Below are positions 53,057 to 64,000 of a DNA stretch of 64,000 nt, piece by piece. Location: positions 1 through 64,000 of the forward strand of contig CALYQL010000007.1 of NCBI GenBank assembly GCA_945285915.1, given 5' to 3'. The notes below the pieces were generated by a model, which saw nothing but the letters and a program-made list of their open reading frames with translations, ran no database searches and was not told the DNA's origin. Every line of letters begins with the position of its first letter. The first letter of the stretch is position 1. This stretch comes from an uncultured Bartonella sp. Its GTDB lineage: Bacteria > Pseudomonadota > Alphaproteobacteria > Rhizobiales > Rhizobiaceae. The position numbers and the translations under genes were made by a program.

Positions 53057-54571
53057 TTAAGTTGTCGTTCTATGTCCATTTTTCCGCCATTCATTAAGTG
53101 AAGCGGATGTATCTGGAATACGGATTTCAAAATGTGCACCTTTGCATTCATCATCGAGCAGTTTGATTGTTCCGCCATGGGCATGGATAAGCTCTTCACA
53201 AATTGTGAGTCCTAAACCCGTACCATGAAGGCTAGTAGATCCTTGAAATGGCGTGAATAGATGCTGTTTCGCCTGTTCTGGTAAACCCGGACCTGTATCA
53301 TCTACATTGATAACCGTGCATGCACCGATCCGTTCTGCACGGATTGATATTTGTTTATAGTTGTATTCATTATCGTCATGTTCAACCATTGCCTGGATGG
53401 CGTTACGACAAAGGTTTGTAATTACGCGGTGCAGTTGCTCGCTATCTGCGTCAACCATAATATCATCAGCAACCAAATTGCAAAAAGTTACCTGATCCGA
53501 ACCGGGGATAGTCAGCGATTCATAGACATCATCAACAAGGTTGCGTAAAGCAAATCTTTCCCTTTTGGGCGCTGCTTCCTGCGTGCGTCCGTAACTAATA
53601 ACGCTTTGACTATAAATCACAGCACGATCAATTGCCTTGATAAGTTTTGGCGCAATTTTTTGCACCATCGGATCTTTTGCATCAGATAAATGGTCGGACA
53701 TAAGCTGGGCAGATGCCAAAATGTTACGCATGTCATGATTTATTTTTGACACAGCCAGACCCAAATTAGCCAAATGTTTCTGATGCGCATAACTTTTTTG
53801 TAATTCGCTTTCAATAACAGAAATCCGTCGTTGTGTTAAACCAAGTTCATCCCGACGGGTTTCAGGCACCATAATCCTACTTGGGTTGTGCGGCTCGATA
53901 ACAAAATCAAGCATATTCATATATATTTTTTGTAGCGGGCGCACCAAAAGTTCATGGATAATGAGATAGATTAAAGTTGCTGCGACAATGGCAATTGTAA
54001 TCGAAATAACAAAGAAATGCCAAGTGAACTGTATCATCGCATCACGAAGATGATTATCCGATATGGTCACTTCCAGTTTCATATCGGTGCCATCAATTGG
54101 TCCACGGACAAGCAGCGTCTTATTGCCACCAAAATACAGCGTTGTTAATGAATCGAGCAGTGCCTTAGTTTCGCTATAGGTTGATAGGTCGATGATTTCG
54201 TCAATTTGTCGTAACTTGCTGCTACTTGCCAATTCTCGTTTATTGGATCCATCTATAACGCTTATTGCAAGGGCATCTGTAGAAAATAAAACTTCATTCT
54301 TCAGTTCATCACCGATTGCGACATTGGGTGATTCCGCCAGTATAAGGCTTATAGCTTTAGCTGATTGGTGACGTTCTTCCAGCCAACTTTGCTGCATACT
54401 TGCAATCGCAGGCATAAAAATCAGAATTTCTGTGATGAAAACAGATAATGTAATTAAAAGCAGTAGCCGCGTGCGCATACGGTAATAGACAGGAATCTTG
54501 TCATGATCGCTGTGCAACGCCATGCCTGCAGGCACAGAAAATTCTTTATTTTTTATATCCTCTGTGGCCAT
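53057..54571 (-). CDS. Membrane sensor histidine kinase
   Basis: A 504-residue kinase. Two membrane helices (about 33-58 and 180-207) flank a roughly 120-residue periplasmic sensor part. A HAMP-like linker follows (LVRPLQKIYMNMLDFVIEP). The phospho-acceptor His is in LAVSKINHDMRNILASAQL, with N box NLCRNAIQAM, G1 DDTGPGLP and G2 GSTSLHGTGLGLTICEELI. The HDMRN variant of the H box differs from the common HELR/HEIR. No response regulator is adjacent, so its partner is unknown. Confidence 0.92.
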   Translation of the reverse strand: MATEDIKNKEFSVPAGMALHSDHDKIPVYYRMRTRLLLLITLSVFITEILIFMPAIASMQQSWLEERHQSAKAISLILAESPNVAIGDELKNEVLFSTDALAISVIDGSNKRELASSSKLRQIDEIIDLSTYSETKALLDSLTTLYFGGNKTLLVRGPIDGTDMKLEVTISDNHLRDAMIQFTWHFFVISITIAIVAATLIYLIIHELLVRPLQKIYMNMLDFVIEPHNPSRIMVPETRRDELGLTQRRISVIESELQKSYAHQKHLANLGLAVSKINHDMRNILASAQLMSDHLSDAKDPMVQKIAPKLIKAIDRAVIYSQSVISYGRTQEAAPKRERFALRNLVDDVYESLTIPGSDQVTFCNLVADDIMVDADSEQLHRVITNLCRNAIQAMVEHDDNEYNYKQISIRAERIGACTVINVDDTGPGLPEQAKQHLFTPFQGSTSLHGTGLGLTICEELIHAHGGTIKLLDDECKGAHFEIRIPDTSASLNEWRKNGHRTTT

Positions 54572-55205
54572 GCAGAATCCATAATGAAGATGTATTGATC
54601 TATATCAGTTACTATAATTATTATTTTATAAAGATCTATTATTCAGGATAAATTTTTCGTGCCATTTTATAAAACAGTGTCATAAGAATGATTACGAGAT
54701 CAAAATCCATTTCTAGTTCTATTATATTTTCCATCATATAGTGATGTCTATTTCCACTGTTTAGAGGGTAATAGTTAGAAATAAAAAAAATATTGTCGGT
54801 TTGAAAAATATGGTTGGAAAACCAACAGGTTAATATGGTAAAAATTATCGTGAGTTTTATGATTTCCTGAAAAATCCGGTATCACTGTGTTTAAATCAAC
54901 CGACCGAATGGCAATTACGTTTTTGCCCTGTTGTCTTTAATTAATAAAATAAGCATATAAACTTGTCTTTTCAGGAAGCGAATGAACTGTAAGCTATTTA
55001 AAAAACAAGTCGTTCCAATCACTTATTTTTACAATATGTATTGTTTTAACTATATGTTTTTAAAAGGTAAAAATACATAAAGAGGTGTTTGTTTGTTTAA
55101 GTGTGAAAAGATATAAAAACAAAAATCGGTAATTCTGTTTTTTTCTCTTTTCCTTATATAAATTTCATCTTAGATTCTTCAAACATATTTTAAGGAGAAA
55201 TCATT
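54572..55205. other. Divergent intergenic region, histidine kinase / pgi
   Basis: 634 bp of AT-rich DNA with the promoters of both genes. No small gene, hairpin terminator or palindrome stands out. An AAGGAGAAA site serves pgi. Confidence 0.55.
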
Positions 55206-56852
55206 ATGGCTCGCAATGAAGAGACTTTTCAGTTGGCATTGGACGCTTTAAAAAACCATGCTTTAACGGCAGGGCGAGACATACGTAAACTTTTTAGCGC
55301 AGATCCAGAACGTTTTGATCATTTTTCTGCCGTGATGGATGATTTGTTATTGGATTATTCCAAATGCTGCGTCACAACAGAAACCATGACATTGCTCAAT
55401 AATCTTGTTACAGCAGCTGATGTTGCCGGTAGACGTGACGCGATGTATCGTGGTGATATTATCAATACGACAGAAAATCGAGCCGTTCTTCACGTTGCTT
55501 TGCGTGCGCCAAAAGATGCAGTTATTGAATTGGGCGATAGGAATGTTGTTGCCGATGTGCATGATGTTCTATCCCGTATGGAAAAATTCGCGGAAGCTGT
55601 ACGCGATGGAACCTTTACCGGTGAGCATGGCGATAAAATAACGGATATTGTCAATATTGGTATCGGAGGGTCCGATTTAGGACCCAAAATGGTGACATTG
55701 GCTTTGCGTCCTTATCATGATGGACCACGTTGTCACTTCGTTTCCAATGTCGATAGTGCGCATATTGTTGATACACTTGCAAACTTAAATCCTGCAACAA
55801 CGCTCATCATTGTGGCATCAAAAACATTTACCACGGCGGAAACCATGACAAATGCCAGAGTTGCCCGCCAATGGATTAGCGATGCCTTGGGAGAATTGGC
55901 CGTTTCAAAACATTTTGCCGCTGTTTCTACTGCACTCGATAAAGTTGCTGATTTTGGTATTGATAGTGCCCGCGTATTTGGCTTTTGGAATTGGGTTGGT
56001 GGACGCTATTCTGTGTGGTCTGCCATTGGTTTACCAGTTATGTTGGCAATTGGTGGCGCTCAATTTGAGCGTTTTCTTGCTGGCGCACACGCTATGGATA
56101 TGCATTTTAAGGATGCGCCTTTGCACACCAATTTACCAATGATTTTGGGCATGTTGGGATTTTGGCATCGGGTCGTCTGTGGTTATTCGACAAGGGCAAT
56201 AATCCCTTATGAAGAAAGATTATCGCGTTTTCCTGCCTATCTGCAACAATTGGATATGGAATCAAACGGCAAGCATGTAACGCTTGATAGTATGCCGGTA
56301 GCAACACCGACAGGACCAATTGTTTGGGGTGAACCGGGAACCAATGGGCAACACGCTTTTTTCCAACTTTTGCATCAGGGAACGGATATAATACCTGTTG
56401 AATTTATAATGGCGGTGAATGGACACGAGCCGAATTTGCAACGCCAGCATAGTATGTTGGTATCCAATTGTTTGGCACAATCGGAAGCATTGATGAGGGG
56501 GCGTTCACCAGAGGAAGCAAAAGCAATGATGCTTAAAAATGGTATGGATGACATTGCCGCTGAGAACTTGAGCTTGCATAGAAGTTTTGAAGGTAACAGA
56601 CCAAGCATTACACTTGTTCATGATAAATTGACGCCTTTTACATTAGGTCGTCTTATTGCGCTTTATGAACATCGCGTTTTTGTAGAAGGTGCCTTAATGA
56701 ATATCAATTCCTTTGACCAATGGGGCGTCGAACTGGGTAAAGAACTTGCAAATGAGTTGTTGCCTATGGTTTCTGGTGAGGCAAAGGCTGAAAATCGCGA
56801 TAGCTCGACGTTGGGGCTTATTTCGCATGTTCTAACGCATCGCAGCCGCTAA
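55206..56852 (+). CDS. pgi: Glucose-6-phosphate isomerase
   Basis: A 548-residue isomerase of normal bacterial length that interconverts glucose 6-phosphate and fructose 6-phosphate. [35 protein letters not shown] and the signature [18 protein letters not shown] with the catalytic Glu region are present. The late Lys lies in [24 protein letters not shown] precedes the ATG. Together with the fructose PTS it feeds fructose into sugar-phosphate metabolism. It is a single gene. Confidence 0.97.
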   Translation: MARNEETFQLALDALKNHALTAGRDIRKLFSADPERFDHFSAVMDDLLLDYSKCCVTTETMTLLNNLVTAADVAGRRDAMYRGDIINTTENRAVLHVALRAPKDAVIELGDRNVVADVHDVLSRMEKFAEAVRDGTFTGEHGDKITDIVNIGIGGSDLGPKMVTLALRPYHDGPRCHFVSNVDSAHIVDTLANLNPATTLIIVASKTFTTAETMTNARVARQWISDALGELAVSKHFAAVSTALDKVADFGIDSARVFGFWNWVGGRYSVWSAIGLPVMLAIGGAQFERFLAGAHAMDMHFKDAPLHTNLPMILGMLGFWHRVVCGYSTRAIIPYEERLSRFPAYLQQLDMESNGKHVTLDSMPVATPTGPIVWGEPGTNGQHAFFQLLHQGTDIIPVEFIMAVNGHEPNLQRQHSMLVSNCLAQSEALMRGRSPEEAKAMMLKNGMDDIAAENLSLHRSFEGNRPSITLVHDKLTPFTLGRLIALYEHRVFVEGALMNINSFDQWGVELGKELANELLPMVSGEAKAENRDSSTLGLISHVLTHRSR

Positions 56853-57121
56853 ATTGCTGCCGCTGATATGTGACAGATTATGATGGCGGCCTCTCTCAAT
56901 GAGGTCGGCTTATCATTCATTGACTTGCCACTAAAATGCCCAAGCAAAAGACTGCTTGTTGTTTGATAATTAGTATTTGTGGTGCGCAAGAACGTGAAAT
57001 GCAATATCATGTGCGGTGAATGCAATTATCATATCGACATTGTTTGTTTACTGATTAATCATTTGTGATGTTGTCGATGATTGATGCCGTATTATAATTG
57101 CATAAGGATGAACTGAAAATT

Positions 57122-57745
57122 CTATTTATCTGTTTTTTTGCGGAAGGCAGATGTTTGGGTTAAAATCAGCTTCTTTCCAAGTTGGTTGAGATCAAAGGCT
57201 TTTTCCGAATTCAACCATTCATGCAGCATACCGACAACGATGGAAACAAGAACGCGGGCGGCATCTTGTGGTGACCAATCATCAGCAAGCATTTGCCGGG
57301 ATTGGGCAACGTGAAATAATCGGACGAACAAATCCAACATGCCTGCATGTGCTTTGCGCAAACGAAATATGACTTCTGAAAATTCTTCCACATATTCACA
57401 ACGCAAGGTAATGATTGTCATGACGCGCTGCTGATGGTCGTCTTCAACAAATCGCTCTAAACAAGAACAGGCAGAATTTTCCAATACATCTATTGGATTC
57501 ACCGAATCATTTCTTTTTACTTCGTCAATCAGCTCTTCTTGGGGAAATTTTATCCGGTCGATAATGGCATTATAGATGGCAAGTTTGTCACGAAAATGAA
57601 AATAGATTGCGCCGCGTGTAACACCGGCACGCTTGGCAATATCATTGAGAGACGTTTGCGAAACGCCTTTATCCAAAAAAACAAGCTCAGCAGCATCAAG
57701 AATAGTTTCCCGCGTTTCTGCCGCAGCGGATTTTGTCCGTCGCAT
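57122..57745 (-). CDS. TetR-family repressor of the RND pump (AcrR/BepR-like)
   Basis: A 207-residue regulator. The N-terminal HTH reads LNDIAKRAGVTRGAIYFHFRDK and the ligand-binding C-terminal part is helical, as in AcrR/TtgR. It is divergent from the RND adaptor gene, and an AcrR-like palindrome lies between. Loss of binding upon drug contact would release the pump operon. Confidence 0.9.
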   Translation of the reverse strand: MRRTKSAAAETRETILDAAELVFLDKGVSQTSLNDIAKRAGVTRGAIYFHFRDKLAIYNAIIDRIKFPQEELIDEVKRNDSVNPIDVLENSACSCLERFVEDDHQQRVMTIITLRCEYVEEFSEVIFRLRKAHAGMLDLFVRLFHVAQSRQMLADDWSPQDAARVLVSIVVGMLHEWLNSEKAFDLNQLGKKLILTQTSAFRKKTDK

Positions 57746-57866
57746 ATATTCAGTTCCCCTTGACGATCACGTTAATCTTAACGGAAAAACGAATGATCTA
57801 TGTTGCAACTTGGTTGTGACGCCATAATATTACTGATATTATATGTTTATGAGCCATTTGGCTATT

Positions 57867-57886
57867 TACATTCATTCATGTATGTA
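57867..57886. promoter_or_regulatory. AcrR-like operator
   Basis: An imperfect inverted repeat with half sites TACATTCATT and CATGTATGTA, 8 of 10 positions matched. It resembles the TACATACATT-type AcrR box known in E. coli, as I recall. It lies 41 bp before the adaptor start. Confidence 0.6.
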
Positions 57887-57927
57887 TATTTTACCGGACA
57901 CGAATAAAAATCAAGGTCTGACACCAT

Positions 57928-59271
57928 ATGACACTATTTAACAAACTCTCAGCCGGTCTCGTTATCGGTACACTGTCTTTCGGGCTCGCTGCCTGTGGCA
58001 AAGAGGAGCCGCATATGCCTCCGCCATCGAAAGTGAGCGGAAAAGTTATTCATGCAACAGAGATACCTATCAATTATGAATATGCTGCACGTGTTGTTGC
58101 TTACCGTGAAACGGAAGTTCGTGCGCGTGTCGGCGGTATTTTGTTGCATCGTAATTTTGTTGAAGGTTCTGAAGTCAAACAAGGCGATGTTCTGTTTGAG
58201 ATAGATCCTGATAAATATGAAGCAGCGGTAGCTTCGGCACGGGCACAAGTTGCTCAGGCTCAGGCTAATTATGATCAGGCCGTGCGTGATGCTGATCGTG
58301 CTGAAGAATTGGTGAAACAGAAAGTCCAATCAACATCACAACGTGATCAGGCTTTTGCCAAGCGTGATGCCGATCAGGCAACGCTGATGCAGGCCAAAGC
58401 CGAGTTGCGTACAGCCGAGCTGAACCTTGAATATACCAAGGTAACAGCGCCAATTAGTGGATTGACCAGCCGTGAAGCTGTTTCAGAAGGTTCATTGATC
58501 GGAACAGATCCATCATCCAGTCTGTTGACCACGATTACACAATTGGATCCTACCTATGTGAACTTCTCATTCGCTGATGGTGAATATCAGCAAATCCGCG
58601 GTTTGATGCAGGAAATGCAAAAACGTGGTGAGAAGATAGATAATCTTAAAATCACGGTTCGCCTCGGTGAAGGCGTCGATTATCCGCAACAAGGTACCGT
58701 AGATTTCACATCGCCAACGATTGATAAACAAACTGGTACATTGGGCGCACGTGCTGTTATCCCGAATCCTGATCGCAGATTGGTTCCGGGTATGTTTGTT
58801 CGTGTCACGGTGACTGGCATAAAAATGGCAAATGCCATTACAATTCCAGAATCCGCATTGATGCAAACCAGCAATGGTCAATTTGTCTATGTGTTGAAAA
58901 AGCCTGAAGGTGCAGGCGCCGGAGCGCCGGCCAATGGCGCACCAGCAAATGATAATAAGGCTCCAGCAGCAGGTGCAAATGCACAGGATGCCGGCAGACT
59001 TATGGCTGTGGAACAACGCCCAGTTAAAGCTGTCCGTAAAATGCAGAACGGCGACTGGTTGCTTGCCGATGCAACCGTTGACGGACAGGATAACGCCAAG
59101 AGTATAGAAGGTCTGAAAGACGGTGACGAGGTTGTTACCGAGGGGCAAGTGTATATTGAACAAGGTATGATGCGCGTTCCTCCAGGAAAAAGCCTTATGG
59201 TTCAAGTAACCGAGGATAAGCCAGCGCCTGCCAATGGGGGCAATGACAAAACTTCGGGGCCCGCACAATGA
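57928..59271 (+). CDS. RND efflux periplasmic adaptor, lipoprotein (AcrA/BepD-like)
   Basis: A 447-residue membrane-fusion protein. The signal with lipobox LAAC (Cys about 22) makes it an inner-membrane lipoprotein. Barrel-sandwich and hairpin parts follow: [40 protein letters not shown], and the beta-barrel [12 protein letters not shown] long Ala/Pro/Asn-rich insert near residue 330 is unusual. The stop overlaps the pump start (ATGA), so the two are coupled. Confidence 0.93.
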   Translation: MTLFNKLSAGLVIGTLSFGLAACGKEEPHMPPPSKVSGKVIHATEIPINYEYAARVVAYRETEVRARVGGILLHRNFVEGSEVKQGDVLFEIDPDKYEAAVASARAQVAQAQANYDQAVRDADRAEELVKQKVQSTSQRDQAFAKRDADQATLMQAKAELRTAELNLEYTKVTAPISGLTSREAVSEGSLIGTDPSSSLLTTITQLDPTYVNFSFADGEYQQIRGLMQEMQKRGEKIDNLKITVRLGEGVDYPQQGTVDFTSPTIDKQTGTLGARAVIPNPDRRLVPGMFVRVTVTGIKMANAITIPESALMQTSNGQFVYVLKKPEGAGAGAPANGAPANDNKAPAAGANAQDAGRLMAVEQRPVKAVRKMQNGDWLLADATVDGQDNAKSIEGLKDGDEVVTEGQVYIEQGMMRVPPGKSLMVQVTEDKPAPANGGNDKTSGPAQ

Positions 59272-62200
59272 GCTATAGCTTTTTTATTAATCGGCCAGTT
59301 TTCGCGTCGGTTATTTCAATCATCATCGTATTGGCCGGCTTCGTATGTATGCGCATATTGCCAGTCGCCCAATATCCTGATCTGCTGCCGCCTCAGGTTG
59401 TTGTCAGTGCGCAATATCCGGGTGCGAGTGCGGAAACTGTTGCTCAAACCGTTGCTGTTCCATTGGAACAAAAAATCAACGGTGTGGAAGATATGATTTA
59501 TATGCAATCGACCAGTAATGCTTCTGGAACATTGCAGATAACGGTTACTTTTGCCCTAGGAACTGATCCTGATCAGGCAACGATTAATGTTAACAACCGT
59601 GTTCAACGTGCATTAACAACGTTGCCGCAAGAGGTTCAACGCTTGGGCGTTGTTGCTGATAAACGTTCTTCATCCATTTTGGGTTTGGTTGCCATGCGGT
59701 CAACCAACAGTGCGTATGACAGAACTTATGTTGGTAACTATGCACTTCTCAACGTTGTTGACGATCTAAAGCGTATTCCGGGCGTTGGTGATGCTCAGGT
59801 TTTGGGTAATATTGACTATTCAATGCGTATCTGGCTCCGTCCAGATAAGCTTGCTCAATATAATTTGACACCAACCGATGTCATTAACTCTGTGAAAGAG
59901 CAAAACAACCAATATCCAGTTGGTCGTATTGGTGAAAAGCCAGATATTGACGGCGCATTTACCTATTCAGCTACAACACAGGGGCGTTTGGTAACTGCGG
60001 AAGAATTCGGCGAAATCATCTTGCAATCTGATGATACTGGTGCTGCGTTGCGGCTCAAGGATGTTGCGAGAATAGAACTTGGCGCACAGCAGTATTTTGT
60101 TGATTCAAAATTGAATGGCAGCCCTATGGTGCCAATTATGCTGTTCTTGCAACCGGGTGCCAATGCGCTTGCAACCATGGATGCTATCAAAAAGCGTATG
60201 AGTGAACTGAAAGTCGCGTTCCCTCCGGGAATAGAATATTCAGTGCCATATGATACGACGAAATTCATTCAGGTTTCTGTTGAAGAAGTGATCCACACAT
60301 TCATTGAAGCTATCCTGCTTGTGATTGTTGTTGTGTTCGTTTTCTTGCAAAACTGGCGAGCGACACTTATTCCAATTATCGCGGTGCCAATCTCGATTAT
60401 CGGTACGTTTGCAGGTATTTACGTGCTTGGTTTCTCGATCAATATGTTGACCCTGTTTGGATTGGTTCTGGCTATCGGTATTGTTGTTGACGATGCGATT
60501 GTGGTGTTGGAAAACGTCGAACGCGTTATGTCGGAAGAAAAACTTTCACCGCATGATGCTGCTGTTAAGTCAATGAGTGAAGTTACTGGACCGGTTATCG
60601 CTATTGTGCTTGTGCTTTGTGCTGTGTTTATTCCCGTTTCCTTTATGGGCGGCATGGCCGGCGTGATGTACCAACAATTTGCTGTTACAATTGCAATTTC
60701 TGTTGTTATTTCAGGTACTGTTGCTTTGACCCTAACACCGGCACTCTGCGCAATATTGCTGAAACCATCCCATAAAGAGCCAATTGCTCCATTCCGTATG
60801 TTCAATAATTTTTTCCAGAAAATTACGGATGCTTATGTCGTTGGCGTGGACTTTTTTGTCCATAGAATATGGGCGGGTGTTATCGTATTCTTGGCTGTTT
60901 GCGCTTTTGCCGTATTCATGTTTGAGAAGGTTCCAAGCTCATTGGTTCCAGATGAGGATCAGGGATATATTCTAGCCGTATCAATTTTGCCTTCTGCTTC
61001 GTCTCTTGAGAGAACATCAGGTGTTATAGATCAGGCATATGAAATTCTTCATTCTAATCCTGCTGTTGACAATATTGCTGAAATTTCTGGTTACGACCTG
61101 CTATCTGGTGGTTTGAAAACCAGTACAGGTGCAATGTTCGTCATGTTCAAGGACTGGAAAGATAGACCTAATCCGGAAGATGATGCACGTGTTATCGCGC
61201 CTAAAGTTGTTGGCATGGCATCAGGCATTAAAGACGGTGTAACAATTGCCTTCAATCCACCACCGATTACCGGTCTTTCGACAACAGGTGGTTTTGAATT
61301 GTACTTGCAAGACCGTAGTGGTGGATCAATCGCTGATCTCTATACGATGACAATGAAACTGGTTAACGCTGCAAATCAGCGTCCGGAATTGCAAAGTGTC
61401 CGTACAACGTTTGATCCAAATGTGCCTACCTATGATTTCCACGTTGATCGTGTAAAGGCACGTGCTATGGATGTGCCAATCAACTCGATCTATGATGCGC
61501 TTTCGGCAACATTCGGTAATATCTATATCAACGATTTTACGCTTTATGGTCGTAACTATCAGGTTAAGATACAATCCGAAGGTGAGTTCCGTAAAAGTGC
61601 GGAAGATATTAAGCAGGTCTTCGTACGGTCCAATTCAGGCAACATGATCCCACTCAATGCCTTGGTTAGCACCAAGCGTATTACAGGTGCCGATCAGCTA
61701 GAACGTTTCAATGCGTTCTATGCGACCAAGATCATGGGTAATCCAGGTAATGGTTACACATCTGGTGACGCAATCAAGGCTATGACCGAAGTTGCAAATC
61801 AGGTGCTACCAAATACCTATCAGATTGCATGGACAGGATCTGCCTATCAGGAAGTTGTTGCTGGTGGTGCCGGTTCTACTGCGATGATATTCGGTATCAT
61901 CATGGTGTTCCTCATTCTTGCAGCACAATATGAACGTTGGAGCTTGCCATTTGCAGTTGTTACGGCAGTGCCTTTCGCAATTGCCGGTGCGCTGACATTC
62001 ACCTATCTCCGTGGCCTCAGCAACGACGTTTATTTCCAGATCGGATTGGTTACGTTGGTTGGACTTGCGGCTAAGAATGCTATTCTGATTGTCGAGTTTG
62101 CGGTCATTGAACGTGAAAGCGGTAAGTCTGCTATTGAAGCAGCACTTTCGGCAGCACGTTTGCGTTTCCGTCCTATTGTTATGACATCACTTGCGTTTAT

Positions 62201-62435
62201 TTTGGGTGTTGTCCCTCTTGCAAGATCAACAGGTGCAGGTTCAGCAAGCCGTCATGCGATTGGTACTGGTGTTATTGGCGGTATGCTTGCGGCAACGTGC
62301 GTTGCAACCTTCTTCATTCCTATGTTCTACCGCTTGTTTAGTGGTAATCGGGCATCTCGTACAGGTGGTTCTGATACACAAGCAACGGGAAGCGGGCAGG
62401 AAGGCAGTAGCGGTACGCCGGTAAAAGCCAACTGA
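59268..62435 (+). CDS. RND multidrug efflux pump (AcrB/BepE-like, HAE1)
   Basis: A 1055-residue inner-membrane pump. [20 protein letters not shown] is the first helix. [17 protein letters not shown] has the proton-relay Asp pair in helix 4, and the later helices have [14 protein letters not shown] with the conserved Lys. Large periplasmic loops lie after helices 1 and 7. The C-terminal tail is Gly/Ser-rich. The pump expels drugs and bile- or plant-derived compounds through a TolC-like channel, which is not encoded nearby. Confidence 0.96.
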   Translation: MSYSFFINRPVFASVISIIIVLAGFVCMRILPVAQYPDLLPPQVVVSAQYPGASAETVAQTVAVPLEQKINGVEDMIYMQSTSNASGTLQITVTFALGTDPDQATINVNNRVQRALTTLPQEVQRLGVVADKRSSSILGLVAMRSTNSAYDRTYVGNYALLNVVDDLKRIPGVGDAQVLGNIDYSMRIWLRPDKLAQYNLTPTDVINSVKEQNNQYPVGRIGEKPDIDGAFTYSATTQGRLVTAEEFGEIILQSDDTGAALRLKDVARIELGAQQYFVDSKLNGSPMVPIMLFLQPGANALATMDAIKKRMSELKVAFPPGIEYSVPYDTTKFIQVSVEEVIHTFIEAILLVIVVVFVFLQNWRATLIPIIAVPISIIGTFAGIYVLGFSINMLTLFGLVLAIGIVVDDAIVVLENVERVMSEEKLSPHDAAVKSMSEVTGPVIAIVLVLCAVFIPVSFMGGMAGVMYQQFAVTIAISVVISGTVALTLTPALCAILLKPSHKEPIAPFRMFNNFFQKITDAYVVGVDFFVHRIWAGVIVFLAVCAFAVFMFEKVPSSLVPDEDQGYILAVSILPSASSLERTSGVIDQAYEILHSNPAVDNIAEISGYDLLSGGLKTSTGAMFVMFKDWKDRPNPEDDARVIAPKVVGMASGIKDGVTIAFNPPPITGLSTTGGFELYLQDRSGGSIADLYTMTMKLVNAANQRPELQSVRTTFDPNVPTYDFHVDRVKARAMDVPINSIYDALSATFGNIYINDFTLYGRNYQVKIQSEGEFRKSAEDIKQVFVRSNSGNMIPLNALVSTKRITGADQLERFNAFYATKIMGNPGNGYTSGDAIKAMTEVANQVLPNTYQIAWTGSAYQEVVAGGAGSTAMIFGIIMVFLILAAQYERWSLPFAVVTAVPFAIAGALTFTYLRGLSNDVYFQIGLVTLVGLAAKNAILIVEFAVIERESGKSAIEAALSAARLRFRPIVMTSLAFILGVVPLARSTGAGSASRHAIGTGVIGGMLAATCVATFFIPMFYRLFSGNRASRTGGSDTQATGSGQEGSSGTPVKAN

Positions 62436-62460
62436 TTATTTTATTATCAGTTAAAAGATA

Positions 62461-62496
62461 AAATAAAACCCCGGTTTTTACCGGGGTTTTATTTTT
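62461..62496 (+). terminator. Rho-independent terminator of the RND operon
   Basis: A perfect 15-bp stem from AAATAAAACCCCGGT to ACCGGGGTTTTATTT with loop TTTT, followed by T-rich DNA. The inverted AT-rich outer part may also help end the convergent fhs transcript. Confidence 0.9.
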
Positions 62497-62557
62497 GAAG
62501 TTTTTATTTTTGTAATTTTTACTGTGGGGGATTTTAACCTGAAAAATTTATTCGCGT

Positions 62558-64000
62558 TTACGAAAGACCTTCAATCTGTCCATTCGCGTTAATAAATATT
62601 TTCTCTGCCATTGGCACTCTCGGAAGTCCCGGCATTGTCATGATATCCCCACAGATGACTACGATAAATCCAGCACCAGCACATAATCTTACTTCTCGTA
62701 CTGGAATATCAAAGTTTTCTGGCGCTCCGAGAAGGGCAGGGTCAGCAGAAAAAGAATATTGTGTTTTTGCCATACAGACCGGTAAATTGCGGTAACCTGC
62801 ATCTTCCCATTCTTTTAGCTGGTTCTTGATCGTCTCGGGTATTATCGCTTCGCGACCATGATAAATCTCTTTGACAATTGTTTGAATTTTATCGCTCAAG
62901 GAAAGATTATCTTCGTAGATAGGCTTAAATTTACTGTTGTTTTCGTCGATGACATCAACCACATGCTGGGCAAGCTCTGTTGCTCCAGCGCTTCCCTTTT
63001 CCCAATGATGGCATAGAATTGCGCGATGTCCTGTATTGGCAACAATGTCGGTTAATGTCTTAATCTCTTTTTCTGTATCGGAATTAAAATAATTTATAGC
63101 GACAACAACCGGTAAACCGTATTTTTCGATATTGGAAATATGCCGTATAAGATTGGCTGAACCGCTTTTAAGTGCATCAATATTTTCAGCGGCAAGATCA
63201 GACTTTTTTACACCGCCGTTCATTTTGAGAGCGCGAATTGTTGCGACAATAACAACTGCACTTGGTGCAATACCAGCTTTTCGGCATTTAATATCGAAAA
63301 ACTTTTCTGCGCCCAAATCAGCGCCAAACCCAGCTTCGGTTACAATATAGTCTGCAAGTTTTAGCGCCGCTTTTGTTGCAATCATAGAGTTGCAACCATG
63401 TGCAATATTGGCAAACGGACCACCATGAATAAGAACTGGATTATTTTCCAAGGTTTGTACGAGATTGGGTTGTATCGCATCTTTTAATAAAACGGCCATA
63501 GCCCCTTCGGCATGAAGGTCTGATGCTGTGACGGCTGTTTTATCATGCCGGTATCCAATAATGATTTTTCCCAATTTTTCAGTAAGATCGGCCAAATTGC
63601 TGGAAAGGCAAAGGATTGCCATGATTTCTGATGCAACTGTGATATCGAAACCGCTTTGTCGTGGAAAGCCATTTTTTACGCCTCCCAAAGATATAACAAC
63701 ATCACGCAATGCACGGTCGTTCATGTCTTCAACGCGTTTCCAAGTTACACGGCGCGAATCAATTTTTTGCTCATTTCCCCAATAAATATGGTTATCAACC
63801 ATGGCTGCGAGAAGATTGTGTGCCGAGGTAATCGCATGAAAATCACCGGTGAAATGCAGATTCAGATCTTCCATCGGAATGACCTGAGCGTAACCACCAC
63901 CAGCAGCACCGCCTTTCATTCCGAAACTTGGCCCTAAAGATGGTTCGCGCAAAGCTGCTATTGCTTTCTTGCCAATTTTATTGAGCGCATCTGTCAGCCC
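62558..64000 (-). CDS. fhs: Formate-tetrahydrofolate ligase, 5' end beyond window
   Basis: The frame is open to the right edge, giving 480 codons of the C-terminal part of a protein of usually about 555-560 residues. [20 protein letters not shown] is the highly conserved segment near residue 100 of the family. [34 protein letters not shown] and [17 protein letters not shown] are all family blocks. The enzyme makes 10-formyl-tetrahydrofolate from formate and ATP for one-carbon metabolism. It converges on the RND operon. Confidence 0.95.
   Translation of the reverse strand, partial: GLTDALNKIGKKAIAALREPSLGPSFGMKGGAAGGGYAQVIPMEDLNLHFTGDFHAITSAHNLLAAMVDNHIYWGNEQKIDSRRVTWKRVEDMNDRALRDVVISLGGVKNGFPRQSGFDITVASEIMAILCLSSNLADLTEKLGKIIIGYRHDKTAVTASDLHAEGAMAVLLKDAIQPNLVQTLENNPVLIHGGPFANIAHGCNSMIATKAALKLADYIVTEAGFGADLGAEKFFDIKCRKAGIAPSAVVIVATIRALKMNGGVKKSDLAAENIDALKSGSANLIRHISNIEKYGLPVVVAINYFNSDTEKEIKTLTDIVANTGHRAILCHHWEKGSAGATELAQHVVDVIDENNSKFKPIYEDNLSLSDKIQTIVKEIYHGREAIIPETIKNQLKEWEDAGYRNLPVCMAKTQYSFSADPALLGAPENFDIPVREVRLCAGAGFIVVICGDIMTMPGLPRVPMAEKIFINANGQIEGLS

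Noticed and set aside
1-64000. CRISPR array, rRNA operon, intact insertion sequence or prophage
   Set aside because: I saw no regularly spaced repeats, rRNA sequence, intact transposase, integrase or phage structural genes.

Overview
The window looks like a chromosome segment of an AT-rich alphaproteobacterium of the Hyphomicrobiales (Rhizobiales), close to the Bartonellaceae/Brucellaceae. Pointers are an L21 protein with a long Lys/Ala tail followed by L27 and a GNAT gene, a TetR-RND pair resembling BepR-BepDE, a FruB with fused EIIA, HPr and EI domains, and an Irr-type iron box. The species cannot be named from sequence alone.

Left part (1-27 kb), ordinary accessory metabolism and transport. 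It holds a TonB receptor cut by the window edge, an alcohol dehydrogenase-cupin operon, and a beta-hydroxyacid dehydrogenase whose 3' end has been tandemly duplicated and has decayed. A gene-free stretch with a hexanucleotide microsatellite follows. Next comes a complete fructose PTS regulon (divergent LacI-type regulator, fruB-fruK-fruA, two identical operators, terminator). A second TonB receptor is divergent from a FecBCD-type iron-chelate ABC operon. The remaining genes are a luciferase-like flavin oxidoreductase, tRNA-Ser(CGA), rplU-rpmA, a GNAT, three multidrug-type transporters and an M19 dipeptidase.

Middle part (about 27.6-51.0 kb), a visibly more AT-rich island that looks like an undescribed specialised-metabolite locus. 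Block A (+, 27.66-34.42 kb): Fe/2OG oxygenase, SDR, PaaK-like adenylate-forming ligase, NnrU/ICMT-like membrane methyltransferase, GNAT-like protein, MFS exporter and nitronate monooxygenase. Block B (-): a MocR/PdxR-type regulator. Block C (-, 41.0-37.5 kb): MFS exporter, ATP-grasp amino-acid ligase, YqcI/YcgG-family putative heme N-oxygenase and a mono-domain cupin. Block D (+, 41.1-51.0 kb): DoxX-like and AhpD-like proteins, an acyl-CoA synthetase, complete paaABCDE (multicomponent aryl-CoA epoxidase), MFS exporter, benzoate-CoA-ligase-like enzyme, 4HBT thioesterase and a RidA-like protein. No phenylacetate ring-opening or beta-oxidation genes (paaG, paaZ, paaJ, paaF, paaH) are present. My reading is aryl acid -> aryl-CoA -> oxidised aryl-CoA -> thioester release, joined to an N-oxidised amino-acid branch, with export. 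The product is unknown.

Right part (51-64 kb), return to the core genome. A 1.85-kb gene-free, decayed stretch ends at tRNA-Arg(ACG), whose 3' end faces the island. After it come a sensor histidine kinase, pgi, a TetR regulator divergent from an RND adaptor-pump operon with an AcrR-like operator, and the C-terminal part of formate-tetrahydrofolate ligase running off the right edge.
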